Numbered from the stretch's first letter, positions 42,928-51,282 are shown. The stretch: 64,000 bases of DNA from Lentzea californiensis (GCF_024648825.1 NZ_JANBBE010000006.1:124001-188000), one strand, 5' to 3'. The notes: generated by a model not told the origin, from the letters alone. Made by a program: numbers and translations.

Positions 42928-43448
42928 CCCGCGTTGCCCTGCGGCTGCGGGCACTGGCCGCCAGGGGTCGTCAGCAGCTCGAAGTGCCACATCTCGTTGG
43001 CATAGGCCTGGCACAACCCGTAGTCCGCGCCGTGCTGGATGAGCCAGTCGTCGGCGTTCGTCGGCCCGATGTCGATCGCCTTGCCCGTGACGTGCGCCGA
43101 CTTGTCCGGCGGGTGCACCCACCGCCGCGCCTCCTCCTCGCTGCGGTACAGCTCGACGGCCTCGTCCAGCAGCCGCTGCTGGTGCTCCCGGCTGCGCCAG
43201 CCCGACGTCACCCGCAGTTCGACCCCGGCGAGCTTCGCGTCCGTGGCCGCATTCCGCATGGCCGTGAGCAGTGCGGGGTCGAGGTTGGCGATCGCGGCGT
43301 GCTCGTCGTCCAGCGAGATGCTCTCGTTCTTCGGGATGCTGCCGTCGTCGGTCACCTTCACCTGGACACTGGCCGACTGCGGTCCAGCGGGTGTGCAAGC
43401 CGTCACGGTCGCGAGCAGGAGCATCGTCCACATTCCTTTACCAGCCAC
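42924..43448 (-). CDS. M15B D-Ala-D-Ala carboxypeptidase-like lipoprotein (VanY type)
   Basis: Lipoprotein of 174 aa, lipobox with Cys at residue 18 (TVTAC). The zinc peptidase motifs are intact: SAHVTGKAIDIG (His and Asp ligands) and EMWHFELLT (third His). Upstream RVTSGWRSREHQQRLLDEAVELY supports the family. It would trim peptidoglycan stem peptides outside the membrane. Monocistronic, convergent with the PaaX gene. Confidence 0.9.
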   Translation of the reverse strand: MAGKGMWTMLLLATVTACTPAGPQSASVQVKVTDDGSIPKNESISLDDEHAAIANLDPALLTAMRNAATDAKLAGVELRVTSGWRSREHQQRLLDEAVELYRSEEEARRWVHPPDKSAHVTGKAIDIGPTNADDWLIQHGADYGLCQAYANEMWHFELLTTPGGQCPQPQGNAG

Positions 43449-43537
43449 GACTTCGAGCTTTCAGGAGCGATGTCGCCGGACGGCGAGCGCAATGTGCTCG
43501 TTGTGCAACGAACCCTCGACTGCGTAGAACGGTGATC

Positions 43538-43882
43538 ATGAGTTCACGGATCACCGTGTGCCGCGGCTGCTGCTGCGGCACCGAGCGCAAGCACCCCGAG
43601 GTCGACCACGACTACCAGCTCGAAGTGCTGCGCGCACGGCTCGCACCGGTGCTGGTGGCCGACTGCCTGGACGCGTGCGAGGCGTCCAACGTGGTCGTCG
43701 TGCGGCCCGGCAAGGCCGCCCGCGCCGCCGGGGCGAGGCCGGTGTGGGTGGGGTCCGTGCTGGACGACGACGTGGTGCAGGACGTGATCGACTGGGTCGA
43801 CGCGGGCGGGCCTGGTGTGGCCGCTCCACCGCCGTCGGTGAGCGCCCGGATCGTGCCCGCTCCCGGTGGGCGCAAGACATGA
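43538..43882 (+). CDS. (2Fe-2S) ferredoxin domain-containing protein
   Basis: Small protein of 114 aa resembling thioredoxin-like [2Fe-2S] ferredoxins: VCRGCCCGTERKHPEVDHDYQLEVLRARLAP, then LVADCLDACEASNVVVVRPGKAARAAGARPVWVGSVLDDDVVQDVIDWV. Five cysteines (9, 12-14 cluster, 45, 49) could hold the cluster. Its stop overlaps the ATG of the glutathione peroxidase (ATGA), so the two are coupled, and an oxidative-stress link is likely. The CCC run is unusual. Confidence 0.75.
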   Translation: MSSRITVCRGCCCGTERKHPEVDHDYQLEVLRARLAPVLVADCLDACEASNVVVVRPGKAARAAGARPVWVGSVLDDDVVQDVIDWVDAGGPGVAAPPPSVSARIVPAPGGRKT

Positions 43883-44382
43883 ACTACGTTGGCGGGATGG
43901 AGATCTACGACATCCCCGTCCGCACGCTCGCGGGCGAGCCCGGCGACCTGGGCGCGGTGCGCGGCAAGGTGGCGCTGGTCGTGAACGTCGCCTCGCGGTG
44001 TGGTCTCACCCCGCAGTACGCGGGCCTGGAGCGGTTGCAGGCGAAGTACGGGGCCGAGGGTTTCTCCGTGGTCGGCTTCCCGTGCAACCAGTTCATGGGC
44101 CAGGAGCCGGGTACGTCCGAGGAGATCGCCACGTTCTGCTCGGCCACCTACGGGGTGTCGTTCCCCCTCTTCGAGAAGATCGAGGTCAACGGGCCCGACC
44201 GGCATCCCCTCTACCAGCAGCTGGTCGAGCACGAGGACGCCGACGGGACCGCCGGTGACGTGCAGTGGAACTTCGAGAAGTTCCTCGTCTCGCGCGACGG
44301 GCAGGTCATCGCCCGGTTCCGGCCGAGCACCGAGCCCGAGGACGCCGCGATCACCGAGGCGATCGAGGCCGCGCTGCGCTAG
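43879..44382 (+). CDS. glutathione peroxidase-like thiol peroxidase
   Basis: Peroxidase of 167 aa. The catalytic cysteine is C41 in NVASRCGLTPQY (Cys rather than selenocysteine), Q76 is in FMGQEPGTSEEIATFC, and WNFEKF provides the Trp/Asn of the tetrad; the second cysteine C69 in GFPCNQF could resolve it. Such bacterial enzymes usually use thioredoxin or mycothiol-linked electrons. The ATG at 43879 overlaps the previous stop; an internal ATG at 43897 (MEIYDIPV) is an alternative that fits the family length. Confidence 0.93.
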   Translation: MNYVGGMEIYDIPVRTLAGEPGDLGAVRGKVALVVNVASRCGLTPQYAGLERLQAKYGAEGFSVVGFPCNQFMGQEPGTSEEIATFCSATYGVSFPLFEKIEVNGPDRHPLYQQLVEHEDADGTAGDVQWNFEKFLVSRDGQVIARFRPSTEPEDAAITEAIEAALR

Positions 44383-44428
44383 TGCCCTACGCCGGAAGTC
44401 CGCCGCTGAAGTCCCTGCCGTTTGTGCC

Positions 44429-44479
44429 GCACGCGGGGCGCTTTCGTGCGCGTGGAGCGCACGAAAGCGCCCCGCGTGC
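44429..44479. terminator. large hairpin after glutathione peroxidase gene
   Basis: Perfect 23-bp stem (44429-44451 with 44457-44479) with a 5-base loop, strong enough to terminate transcription in both directions. Starts 47 bases after the peroxidase stop. Its length and perfect match are beyond an ordinary intrinsic terminator and recall intergenic repeats scattered in these genomes. Confidence 0.7.
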
Positions 44480-44511
44480 AGTTGATGACGGCGTGGCTGA
44501 GGCCCCGCGAC

Positions 44512-44568
44512 GTTGATGAGGGGAGCTTTCCCAAACCTGAGGTTGATGAAAGCTCCCCTCATCAACCT
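44512..44568. repeat. hairpin with alternative pairings
   Basis: A 19-bp perfect stem (44512-44530 with 44548-44566) encloses a 17-base loop, but its right arm can instead pair with the loop: AGGTTGATGA (44540-44549) with TCATCAACCT (44559-44568). GTTGATGA occurs in both competing left arms. The two structures exclude each other, as in an attenuator, yet no gene follows for 300 bases on the + strand. Confidence 0.6.
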
Positions 44569-44582
44569 TCATACTTTGATGA

Positions 44583-44882
44583 CGAATTTCCGGCGCAGGA
44601 CACTAGTGGTGTGGCCCGGAAGGTTGCCGGGGGAATTCGCGGTCAGACGGGTGCATCGTGGTGCCCTGCTGAGCGTGGATTACCTCGCCAACGTTCCGGG
44701 TCACTGCTTTACCGGGTCAAGTGGACTCCGGGCGGATTTCACCCGGCGGCGACACACGTCCGGGTGGCTCGCCGGCATGACTCCCGCGAGTCGTGCTTGT
44801 CGCACCAATAGATATCTTGTCGCGCCACGGCGGCCGGCGGAACGTTGAACGGGTCCAAACCCCCTTCGTTTCCGAGGCCGCC
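44583..44882. other. intergenic, no gene recognised
   Basis: No supported gene in these 300 bases. A GAGG ribosome site for the next gene lies at 44874. Short frames seem spurious. Confidence 0.45.
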
Positions 44883-45311
44883 ATGACGATTCTGCGCATC
44901 ACCCCGACCGAGACCATCGACCTCCTCGTCCCGGCGCAGCACGAGCCGCACGCCGACCCGGGCGACCTGCTTGCCGGACACCTCCACGCCCCCAGAAGAG
45001 GCGAGGACTCGACAGGCCGTGCCAGAGGCGACGGTCCGGTCATCACGTTGAGCGATCCGATTCCCGCGGAGCAGATCGACGCGAACACGCCCTACGTGAT
45101 CAAGGATTCCCACGGACGGGTGCTGAGCGTCCAGGACGCGGGCAGCGGCACCTGGGAATGGGCGTACTTCGGCGAGCACAACAGCTATCCGACCGACGTG
45201 TTCCCGCTGCAGTTCTCCGGGAACCCCGCCGACAAGCCCTCCTCGGTCACCATGCCGGACTGGAAAGACCGCACCGGTGCGGCGTACTCGCCCTACTTCA
45301 TCCTGATGTAG
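44883..45311 (+). CDS. hypothetical protein
   Basis: Unrecognised protein of 142 aa, soluble by composition (MTILRITPTETIDLLVPAQHEPHADPGDLLAGHLHAPRRGEDS ... ITLSDPIPAEQIDANTPYVIKDSHGRVLSVQDAGSGTWEWAYFGEHNSYPTDVFPLQFSG ... MPDWKDRTGAAYSPYFILM). The start is set by GAGG 5 bases upstream; an earlier ATG-like frame lacks a site. The middle resembles a lipocalin- or ricin-like strand pattern, which I cannot assign. Convergent with the alpha/beta hydrolase. Confidence 0.5.
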   Translation: MTILRITPTETIDLLVPAQHEPHADPGDLLAGHLHAPRRGEDSTGRARGDGPVITLSDPIPAEQIDANTPYVIKDSHGRVLSVQDAGSGTWEWAYFGEHNSYPTDVFPLQFSGNPADKPSSVTMPDWKDRTGAAYSPYFILM

Positions 45312-45319
45312 GCGTCAGG

Positions 45320-46171
45320 TCAGGCGAAAGTCTTCTCCAGCACCGCGTTCACGTGAGCGGCGACTTCGTCGGCGGCCTCCTCCAGGGCGAAGTGACCGGT
45401 GTCGAGCAGCACGACCTCGGCGGAGGGCACGTCCCGGCGGTAGGCCTCGGCGCCGGCCGGGACGAAGAACGTGTCGTTGCGGCCCCAGACGGCGAGGACG
45501 TGGGGCTGCCGTTCGCGCAGCCAGGCCTGCCAGGACGGGTAGCGGACGGGATTGGTCTGGTAGTTCCACAGCAGGGACTTCATGTAGGCGGCGCGGCCGG
45601 GCAGGTCGATGACGGCCTGGTCGGCCAGCGCCTGCTCCGGGTCGATGTTCTCGGGGTCTTTCGCGCCCGCGAGCCATTGGTGCTGTGTGCCCTCCAGGCT
45701 GACGACCCAGTCGACGGCGTCCTGGTGCTTGGCCTTGTCGCTCCACCACCCGTTGAGCGCCTCGACATCAGGACCGAAGCCGTCGGTGTAGGCGTTGCCG
45801 TTCTGCGTGATCACGGCTTTGACGCGCTGGTCGTGCTCGAGCGCGATCCGGAAGCCGACGGGCGCGCCGAAGTCGAACACGTAGACGGCGTAGTCGCCGA
45901 TGCCGAGCAGGTCGATGACCTCGCCCGTGACCTCGGCCAGCCGGTCGAACGTCGGGTCGCCGGGCAGCGGGTCGGACGAGCCGAAGCCGGGGTAGTCGAT
46001 CGCGACGACGTGCCAGTCGGAGGCCAGGCGGTCGATCAGCCGCACGTAGGCGCGGGTGCTCGACGGGAAGCCCGGCAGCAGCACGATGACCGGCCTGCTC
46101 GCGTCGCCGGCCTCGCGGACGAACACCTTCAGGCCGTCGACCTCGACGTGGCGGTGGCGGATCGCGGGCAT
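45320..46171 (-). CDS. alpha/beta hydrolase, epoxide-hydrolase/haloalkane-dehalogenase type
   Basis: Cytoplasmic hydrolase of 283 aa. The oxyanion-hole motif is LLPGFPSS (31-38), and the nucleophile elbow VFDFGAPVG places D100 as an Asp nucleophile, as in epoxide hydrolases and haloalkane dehalogenases. The acid/His pair lies in WGRNDTFFVPAGA and DTGHFALEE. The ATG is at 46171. It is divergent from the CGNR-type regulator across an inverted repeat, so it is likely under that regulator. Substrate not known. Confidence 0.88.
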   Translation of the reverse strand: MPAIRHRHVEVDGLKVFVREAGDASRPVIVLLPGFPSSTRAYVRLIDRLASDWHVVAIDYPGFGSSDPLPGDPTFDRLAEVTGEVIDLLGIGDYAVYVFDFGAPVGFRIALEHDQRVKAVITQNGNAYTDGFGPDVEALNGWWSDKAKHQDAVDWVVSLEGTQHQWLAGAKDPENIDPEQALADQAVIDLPGRAAYMKSLLWNYQTNPVRYPSWQAWLRERQPHVLAVWGRNDTFFVPAGAEAYRRDVPSAEVVLLDTGHFALEEAADEVAAHVNAVLEKTFA

Positions 46172-46188
46172 GTCGTTCTCCCTCAGTT

Positions 46189-46207
46189 CGTTCTAATGGA
46201 TAGAACG
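46189..46207. promoter_or_regulatory. inverted repeat between hydrolase and CGNR genes
   Basis: CGTTCTA-N5-TAGAACG, perfect 7-bp arms, 18 bases upstream of the hydrolase start. It lies in the divergent region with the CGNR-type gene and is a good candidate for its operator. Confidence 0.55.
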
Positions 46208-46296
46208 ACCGTATACGCGTTAGATTCCACGCCGCAAGCGATCCGAGTGAGAATCTGCTAATGTCTCGCTTGTTGCTTCATGCGTTAGGAGACCCC

Positions 46297-46881
46297 GTGG
46301 TCGCGACCCTGTCCGAGTTCCAGGCGGCGGGTTTCCCGATGGGTGCCGAACCGCTCGTAGCGCTCGACCTGGTGGACACGCAGGCGCTGTGCCTGGACCC
46401 GGTCCAGGACCTGCTCGCGGATGAGGCCGCGCACGCCAAGTGGTGGGCCCTGCAGGCGGATCGGCTGCCTGGGGCGGCACCGCCGACGATGAGCGCGACC
46501 CGCCGGCTCCGGACGGTGCTGCGGGAGTTGTTCGACGCGCACCTGACCCAGCGCACGCCTGATCCGGCGTTGATCGCGGACCTCAACGCCGTCGCCGCCG
46601 CGGTGCCCACGAGCCCGCGGCTCGACGGCTGGGGAGCCGGAGCGCGGGCAGGGGTTCGCTGGCACGACGACTACAACGGTCACCCGGCGCTGGCCGCGAT
46701 CGCCGGCGAGGCGATCCGGTTGCTGGCGGACCAGAAGCGGCTGGACGCGTTGCGCGCGTGCGCCAACCAGGCGTGCTCGATGGTGTTCCTGGCGGAGAAC
46801 AGGCGCCGGGTCTGGTGCGCCGCCAACGTGTGCGGCAACCGGGCCCGGGTCGCGCGGCACTACGAGCGCACGCGTGCCTGA
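46297..46881 (+). CDS. CGNR zinc-finger (ABATE-domain) regulator
   Basis: Putative transcriptional regulator of 194 aa with an ABATE stress-sensing N-terminal domain (PLVALDLVDTQALCLDPVQDLLADEAAHAKWWALQADRLP ... LRTVLRELFDAHL) and a C-terminal CGNR zinc finger (CANQACSMVFLAENRRRVWCAANVCGNRARVARHYER) that binds DNA. Start set at GTG 46297 because AGGAG lies 6 bases upstream; an ATG at 46261 is in frame. It is divergent from the epoxide-hydrolase-like gene, and its 3' end overlaps a convergent hydrolase by 22 bases. Confidence 0.85.
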   Translation: MVATLSEFQAAGFPMGAEPLVALDLVDTQALCLDPVQDLLADEAAHAKWWALQADRLPGAAPPTMSATRRLRTVLRELFDAHLTQRTPDPALIADLNAVAAAVPTSPRLDGWGAGARAGVRWHDDYNGHPALAAIAGEAIRLLADQKRLDALRACANQACSMVFLAENRRRVWCAANVCGNRARVARHYERTRA

Positions 46882-47537
46882 TCGAGCGTGACCTGGTCCA
46901 GCAACGCCGCCAGGTCGGCGGGCACGGACAGGAACGGCGAGTGCGACGACGGCAGGTGGTGCACGGAGGACGCGCGGGCGGCCATCTCCTCCTGCGACGC
47001 GGGCGGCATCGTCTTGTCGTTGTCGCACACCAGGTACGTGGACGGGATCGTGAGCCACCCGGCTCCCCTGAGCCGGTCGGTGGCGGAGCGGGCGCTCTGC
47101 GGCCGCAACATCGCGGCGGCGCGCTCGGCCAGCACCGGGTCGACGTCGTCGTAGAACCGGGCGACCGCGTCGGGTGGAGGAGGGACGAACTCCGCCTCGA
47201 ACTCCGGCATTCCGGCCGCCTCGCTGATCGACGTGCCCGCCTCCGGCACCCACGCCGCCAGGTAGACCACGCGGGTCACGAACGCCGACCCCGCCGTCGC
47301 CTCGGTCACCGGGAAACCGCCGTAGGAATGCCCCACCACCGCGACCGGCCGGTCGATCGCCGCGATCGCGTGCCGGATGACCTCCGCGTCCTCGTGCAGC
47401 CCGGCGGGTGATCCCGAACTGGGCAGGTCGACGGCGTGCGCGGTGCGGCCGAGCCGCCGCAACTCCGCTGTCACCAGTTCCCAGCACCACGAACCATGCC
47501 ACGCGCCGTGCACCAGAAGGATGTCAGGTAAGTGCAT
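46860..47537 (-). CDS. alpha/beta hydrolase (salicylate-esterase-like fold)
   Basis: Small lidless alpha/beta hydrolase of 225 aa. Oxyanion motif LVHGAWHGSWCWE (8-20), nucleophile S71 in GHSYGG, acid in CDNDKTMP, His in LPSSHSPF. Close in form to the plant-type MES esterases and pyrethroid hydrolases. No signal peptide. The last 22 bases overlap the CGNR gene on the other strand, a tight convergent arrangement that may matter for RNA stability. Confidence 0.9.
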   Translation of the reverse strand: MHLPDILLVHGAWHGSWCWELVTAELRRLGRTAHAVDLPSSGSPAGLHEDAEVIRHAIAAIDRPVAVVGHSYGGFPVTEATAGSAFVTRVVYLAAWVPEAGTSISEAAGMPEFEAEFVPPPPDAVARFYDDVDPVLAERAAAMLRPQSARSATDRLRGAGWLTIPSTYLVCDNDKTMPPASQEEMAARASSVHHLPSSHSPFLSVPADLAALLDQVTLDQARVRS

Positions 47538-47685
47538 CAGTTCTCCCGCCAGGAAGCCGGAATCCTCTCACGGGCGGCTGTGAACGCCACGACGCGCACC
47601 CCTCGGCCACGTCCACATCGGACGACACCTCACGAACGCACGGCTGCGGTCACCTGTTCGTGCACACGGGGTAGCGTGCCGCCGC

Positions 47686-48402
47686 ATGAGCGCGCGCTTC
47701 CAGGAACTCGACTACCGCCAGACCCCGCTGGGTGAGCTCAGCCTGCGCCGCCGGCTCGAGCCCGGCACCGGCAGGGAGATCCACGAGATCAAGCTGAACG
47801 AAGAGTTCCTGATGTCGAGCCTGTTCACCGTCGCCGAGGTCGAACTGGCACACCTCGCACTCGCGGAACTCTCCGGGGACTCGCTGAACGTGGTCGTGGG
47901 CGGCCTCGGACTCGGTTACACGGCGCAGACGGTGCTGGAGCACTCGAACGTCGGCTCGCTGCTGGTCGTCGACGCCCTCGGTGAGGTGATCGAGTGGCAC
48001 CAGCAGGGTCTCATCCCCGCCGGGAGGACGCTGGCGGCCGACGAGCGGTGCCGGTTGGTCCACGGCGACTTCTTCGCCCTGACCCGCTCCGGCGAGGGTT
48101 TCGACGGGACGGCGCCCGGCAGGCTGTTCGACGCCATCGTCGTCGACATCGACCACTCACCGCGCCACCTGCTGCACCCGACCAACGCCGACTTCTACAC
48201 CGCCGAGGGCGCTCAGCGCCTCGCCGCGCTGCTCACGCCCGGCGGGGTGTTCGCGTTGTGGTCCAACGACCCGCCCGAGACCGAGTACTCCGCCACTCTC
48301 GCCGAGGTCTTCACCGACGTGCGGGCCGAGGTCGTCAGCTTCCCGAATCCCCTGCAGGAAAGGGAATCGACGAACACCGTGTACCTCGCCCGGCGCGGTT
48401 GA
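47686..48402 (+). CDS. spermidine synthase-like methyltransferase-fold protein
   Basis: Rossmann-fold protein of 238 aa related to polyamine synthases: LNVVVGGLGLGYTAQTVLEHSNVGSLLVVDALGEVIEWHQQGLIPAG forms the nucleotide-binding loop and DAIVVDIDHSPRHLLHPTNADFYTAEGAQRLAALLTPGGVFALWSNDPP is the central core. The proton-accepting motif of true spermidine synthases (GGG..D) reads GGLGLG here, so aminopropyl transfer is not assured. No neighbouring decarboxylase. Monocistronic. Confidence 0.78.
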   Translation: MSARFQELDYRQTPLGELSLRRRLEPGTGREIHEIKLNEEFLMSSLFTVAEVELAHLALAELSGDSLNVVVGGLGLGYTAQTVLEHSNVGSLLVVDALGEVIEWHQQGLIPAGRTLAADERCRLVHGDFFALTRSGEGFDGTAPGRLFDAIVVDIDHSPRHLLHPTNADFYTAEGAQRLAALLTPGGVFALWSNDPPETEYSATLAEVFTDVRAEVVSFPNPLQERESTNTVYLARRG

Positions 48403-48466
48403 TCCATTCGCCGCAACCTTGGTGATCGTGGTTTGGCGCTTCTCGTGAGCGGGCATTGGACGACTC

Positions 48467-49558
48467 ATGATGGCGTCGTACTGGGAGACCGCCCGAACCG
48501 GTTTCCTGGCGTTCGTGGGTGTCGGGCTACTGGTTCTCCTCCCCTTGGTCCTGTTGCACTACTTCCGATTCCGGCGGGTCGAGCCGCGGCGGGCCTTCGT
48601 CCTGTACGGCTTGCTGGCCTACGGGCTCGTGGCACTGGCGTTGATCTTCTTACCGTTCCCGTCCGACGTGGCGAAGCTGTGCACGGGCGACCAGATGCTA
48701 TCGACGGTCCCGTTCCAGTGGGTCACCGACATGGGCAACAACATGGCGGCGAACGGGCGTTCCGGCGTCCTTTCGATGGTGAAGTCGCAGGCGTTCCTGC
48801 AGCAGCTGTTCAACGTGGCGCTGTTCGTCCCGCTGGGTGTGGTGCTGCGCAAGGCGTACCGCAAGGGGCCGCTCGCCGTCATCGCCATCAGCCTGGGCCT
48901 GTCGCTGGCCATCGAGGTCGTGCAGTTCACCGGCAACCTCGGTTTCTACCCGTGCCCCTACCGCATCGCCGACGTGGACGACCTGATCTCGAACACCTTC
49001 GGCGGCCTGCTGGGGTGGATGATGGCGCCGGCCGCGTTCGTCGTGCCCAGGCTGCCCTCGTCCGACGAGTCGGCCGCTCCGAGCGACACCGTGACCGTGC
49101 CGCGCCGGATCCTCGGCCTGATCTCCGAGCTCGTGCTGGTGATCGTGATCGCGAAGCTGCTGCTGAACTCCGATCCGCGATGGGCCGTGTGCCTGCTCGT
49201 GGCCTTCCGGGTGCTGCTGCCGGCGGCGGCGAAGGGCATGACGATCGGCGGAGTGCTGCTGCACTACCGGATCCGCGCCGACGACGGGTCACGCGCCAAC
49301 CCGTTCCAGCTGGCCCTGCGCGAACTGCTCGGCTTCACGGGCTTCATGGCGTACGCGACCGTCGTGTCGCCGCTGATCGGCATCGGCTGGTGGGACCTAG
49401 CCGTCGCGGCGCTGTACCTCGGCGGCGCGTTCGTCGCGCCCGTGTTCCGCCGTGACCAGCGCGGATGGCACGAACAGGTGGCTCAGACGAGGGACGTGTT
49501 CGTGGTGCGGGAGTCCGGGTACCCGGACGTCCATGACGACGTACACGCACACAGCTGA
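48467..49558 (+). CDS. VanZ-like and RDD domain fusion membrane protein
   Basis: Membrane protein of 363 aa. Residues about 10-175 match VanZ (LLAYGLVALALIFLPFPSD ... QLFNVALFVPLGVVLRKAYRKGPLAVIAISLGLSLAIEVVQFTGNLGFYPCPYRIADVDDLISNTFGGLLGWM). Residues about 205-345 match the RDD domain (RILGLISELVLVIVIAKLL ... GGVLLHYRIRADDGSRANPFQLALRELLGF ... RRDQRGWHEQVAQTRDVFV). Fusions of both occur in actinomycetes; function unknown, perhaps envelope antibiotic response. It overlaps the next gene by 26 bases. Confidence 0.85.
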   Translation: MMASYWETARTGFLAFVGVGLLVLLPLVLLHYFRFRRVEPRRAFVLYGLLAYGLVALALIFLPFPSDVAKLCTGDQMLSTVPFQWVTDMGNNMAANGRSGVLSMVKSQAFLQQLFNVALFVPLGVVLRKAYRKGPLAVIAISLGLSLAIEVVQFTGNLGFYPCPYRIADVDDLISNTFGGLLGWMMAPAAFVVPRLPSSDESAAPSDTVTVPRRILGLISELVLVIVIAKLLLNSDPRWAVCLLVAFRVLLPAAAKGMTIGGVLLHYRIRADDGSRANPFQLALRELLGFTGFMAYATVVSPLIGIGWWDLAVAALYLGGAFVAPVFRRDQRGWHEQVAQTRDVFVVRESGYPDVHDDVHAHS

Positions 49559-49940
49559 GGCGGACATCCCGGCCGACACGCTGTTCGGTTTCCTCGCCGA
49601 GCCGCGCAACCTGCCCCGGTACTTCCCGCAGATGACCGCGGCCGAGCCCGAGGGCGGCGAGCAGGTGCACGTGGAGGCCGAGGTGCACGGTCACCACGTC
49701 GAGGGCGAGGCGTGGGTCCGGCCTGACGCGGAACGTCGCACGCTCGAGTGGGGCGCCGAGGGCCCGGACGACTACCACGGCGAACTCCAGGTCGAGGAGG
49801 TCGCACCGGGACGGTCGCGCATCACGGTGAGCCTGCACAGCGTACGTGAGGCGCAGGGCGACGAGGTGCAGCGCGGGCTGGAGCAGACGGTCGCCGTGCT
49901 CACCCAGACCGCGGCGGCCGACGACCGTCAGACCGACTGA
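49533..49940 (+). CDS. SRPBCC-family protein
   Basis: Small START-like protein of 135 aa (MTTYTHTAEADIPADTLFGFLAEPRNLPRYFPQMTAAEPEGGEQVHVEAEVHGHHVEGEAWVRPDAERRTLEWGAEGPDDYHGELQVEEVAPGRSRITVSLHS). The pattern ADTLFGFLAEPRNLPRYFPQM is the usual polyketide-cyclase-like start. The C-terminal helix is rich in Gln and Asp. The ATG at 49533 lies 26 bases inside the VanZ-RDD gene in another frame, so expression is tied to it. Confidence 0.82.
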   Translation: MTTYTHTAEADIPADTLFGFLAEPRNLPRYFPQMTAAEPEGGEQVHVEAEVHGHHVEGEAWVRPDAERRTLEWGAEGPDDYHGELQVEEVAPGRSRITVSLHSVREAQGDEVQRGLEQTVAVLTQTAAADDRQTD

Positions 49941-50003
49941 CCGCGGGCGGCGAGGTGCCGGGGCGGATCCGGCGGCGAACACGCGCCGAAGCTCGGCGTC
50001 CGC

Positions 50004-50630
50004 TCACGCGCCGAGCCGGCCGGCCGGCTGCCCTGACGCCCACGCGAACCCGTCCGGGTCGGTGAAGTCGCCGGTGCCGATCATCACGACGCGGTGCGAA
50101 CCGGAACCTTCGGGCGCCACCCCGGCGTCCTTGGCGAGCGCGCGCCGCCGGTACAGCCCCAGCGTCACGGTGCCGGCCGCGGCGAACTGGACATACATGC
50201 GGCCGAAGCTCTTCTCCACGGTGAAGCCCTGGTCGACGTAGCACTGCCTGCTCGCGACGATGTCCGTCGCGCCGAGCAGCAGCACCACGTCACCGACCTG
50301 CGCGGTGGCCGCTCCGGTGTTCTTCTTGGCCGAGGTCGCGACCTTCCAGATGGTGCCGTCCGGTGCCTGCACGACCCCTCCGTAGCCCCACATCGACTTC
50401 CCGGCGGGCTTGAGCACGGTCGCGCCGGCGTCGAGAGCGCCGCCGATGAGGAGGTCGACGTCCGCGGGCTGCGCCACCGTGAGGGACAGGGTGAAGCCGC
50501 GGAAGCCGGTGGCCGGTTCCTGCGAAGCCCGCAGGCGCAGGCGGGAACCGAGCCCGAAAGCGTTGGCGTAGAAGCGTTCGGCGGCCGCGAGGTCGGACAC
50601 TTCGAGGGTGATCGCGTCGAATGAGGTCAT
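50004..50630 (-). CDS. VOC/glyoxalase-like protein
   Basis: Two-module vicinal-oxygen-chelate protein of 208 aa: FDAITLEVSDLAAAERFYANAFGLGSRLRLRASQ with GTIWKVATSAKK closing the first half, and VVLLLGATDIVASRQCYVDQGFTVEKSFGRMYVQFAAAGTVTLGLYRRRALAKD with FTDPDGFAWASG as the second. Glyoxalase metal ligands (H/E) are mostly missing in the first half, so it may be a resistance- or binding-type member rather than an enzyme. ATG at 50630; ten bases separate it from the DedA gene stop upstream. Confidence 0.82.
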   Translation of the reverse strand: MTSFDAITLEVSDLAAAERFYANAFGLGSRLRLRASQEPATGFRGFTLSLTVAQPADVDLLIGGALDAGATVLKPAGKSMWGYGGVVQAPDGTIWKVATSAKKNTGAATAQVGDVVLLLGATDIVASRQCYVDQGFTVEKSFGRMYVQFAAAGTVTLGLYRRRALAKDAGVAPEGSGSHRVVMIGTGDFTDPDGFAWASGQPAGRLGA

Positions 50631-50640
50631 GCCGGGAACG

Positions 50641-51282
50641 CTATTCGCCACCCTGGGTCCCGTGCTTCTCGATTCCTGACCGGCTCACGGTCCTGCGCCT
50701 GCGCAGCACCACGACCGCCAGCACGACGACCACGGCGACGGCCGCGATCGTGCTGCCCGTCCCGACGAGCTTCTCGACCCGCCGCGCGGTCTCCCCCGCC
50801 GCCGCGCCGAGGCCGATGTGCAATGCGCACCACCCGGTGGCGCCGACGAGAACGGCGGGCAGGAACGTCCGGAACGGCAGCCCGGCGGCTCCCGCGGCGG
50901 CGGGCAGCAACGTGCGCAGGACCGGCAGGAAGATCGCGACCAGCACCGCGACCGCTCCCCTGCGGCGCAGAAACGCGGTCGCGCGGTCCCAGTGCTGCGC
51001 GCCGTGCCGCCGCACGATCCGCGACTCGCGCAGCCGTGCGCCGTAGCGGCGGCCGATCAGGAAGCCGACCGAGTCGCCACCGACCGCGCACACCGTGGTC
51101 ACCAGCCACATCACCACGAACGCGGGCGGGCTGGTGGCGGTGGTGCCGAGCACGAAGAGGCCGGTCTCGCCGGGAGCGATGAAGCCCAGCCCCAGCGTGC
51201 ACTCGCCGAACACGAGCACACCGGCGGCGACGATCACCCAGACCGGCGGCAGGTTCGCGAGCCAGTCGAGGAACGCGGTCAC
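50641..51282 (-). CDS. DedA-family membrane protein
   Basis: Inner-membrane protein of 213 aa with about four to six hydrophobic segments and the SNARE-associated signature (FIAPGETGLFVLGTTATSPPAFVVMWLVTTVCAVGGDSVGFLIGRRYGARL and HWDRATAFLRRRGAVAVLVAIFLPVLRTLLPAAAGAAGLPFRTFLPAVLVGATGWCALHIGLG). DedA proteins help polar-lipid or undecaprenyl-phosphate recycling. GTG start overlaps the upstream hydrolase stop (GTGA), so they form one unit. Confidence 0.9.
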   Translation of the reverse strand: MTAFLDWLANLPPVWVIVAAGVLVFGECTLGLGFIAPGETGLFVLGTTATSPPAFVVMWLVTTVCAVGGDSVGFLIGRRYGARLRESRIVRRHGAQHWDRATAFLRRRGAVAVLVAIFLPVLRTLLPAAAGAAGLPFRTFLPAVLVGATGWCALHIGLGAAAGETARRVEKLVGTGSTIAAVAVVVVLAVVVLRRRRTVSRSGIEKHGTQGGE

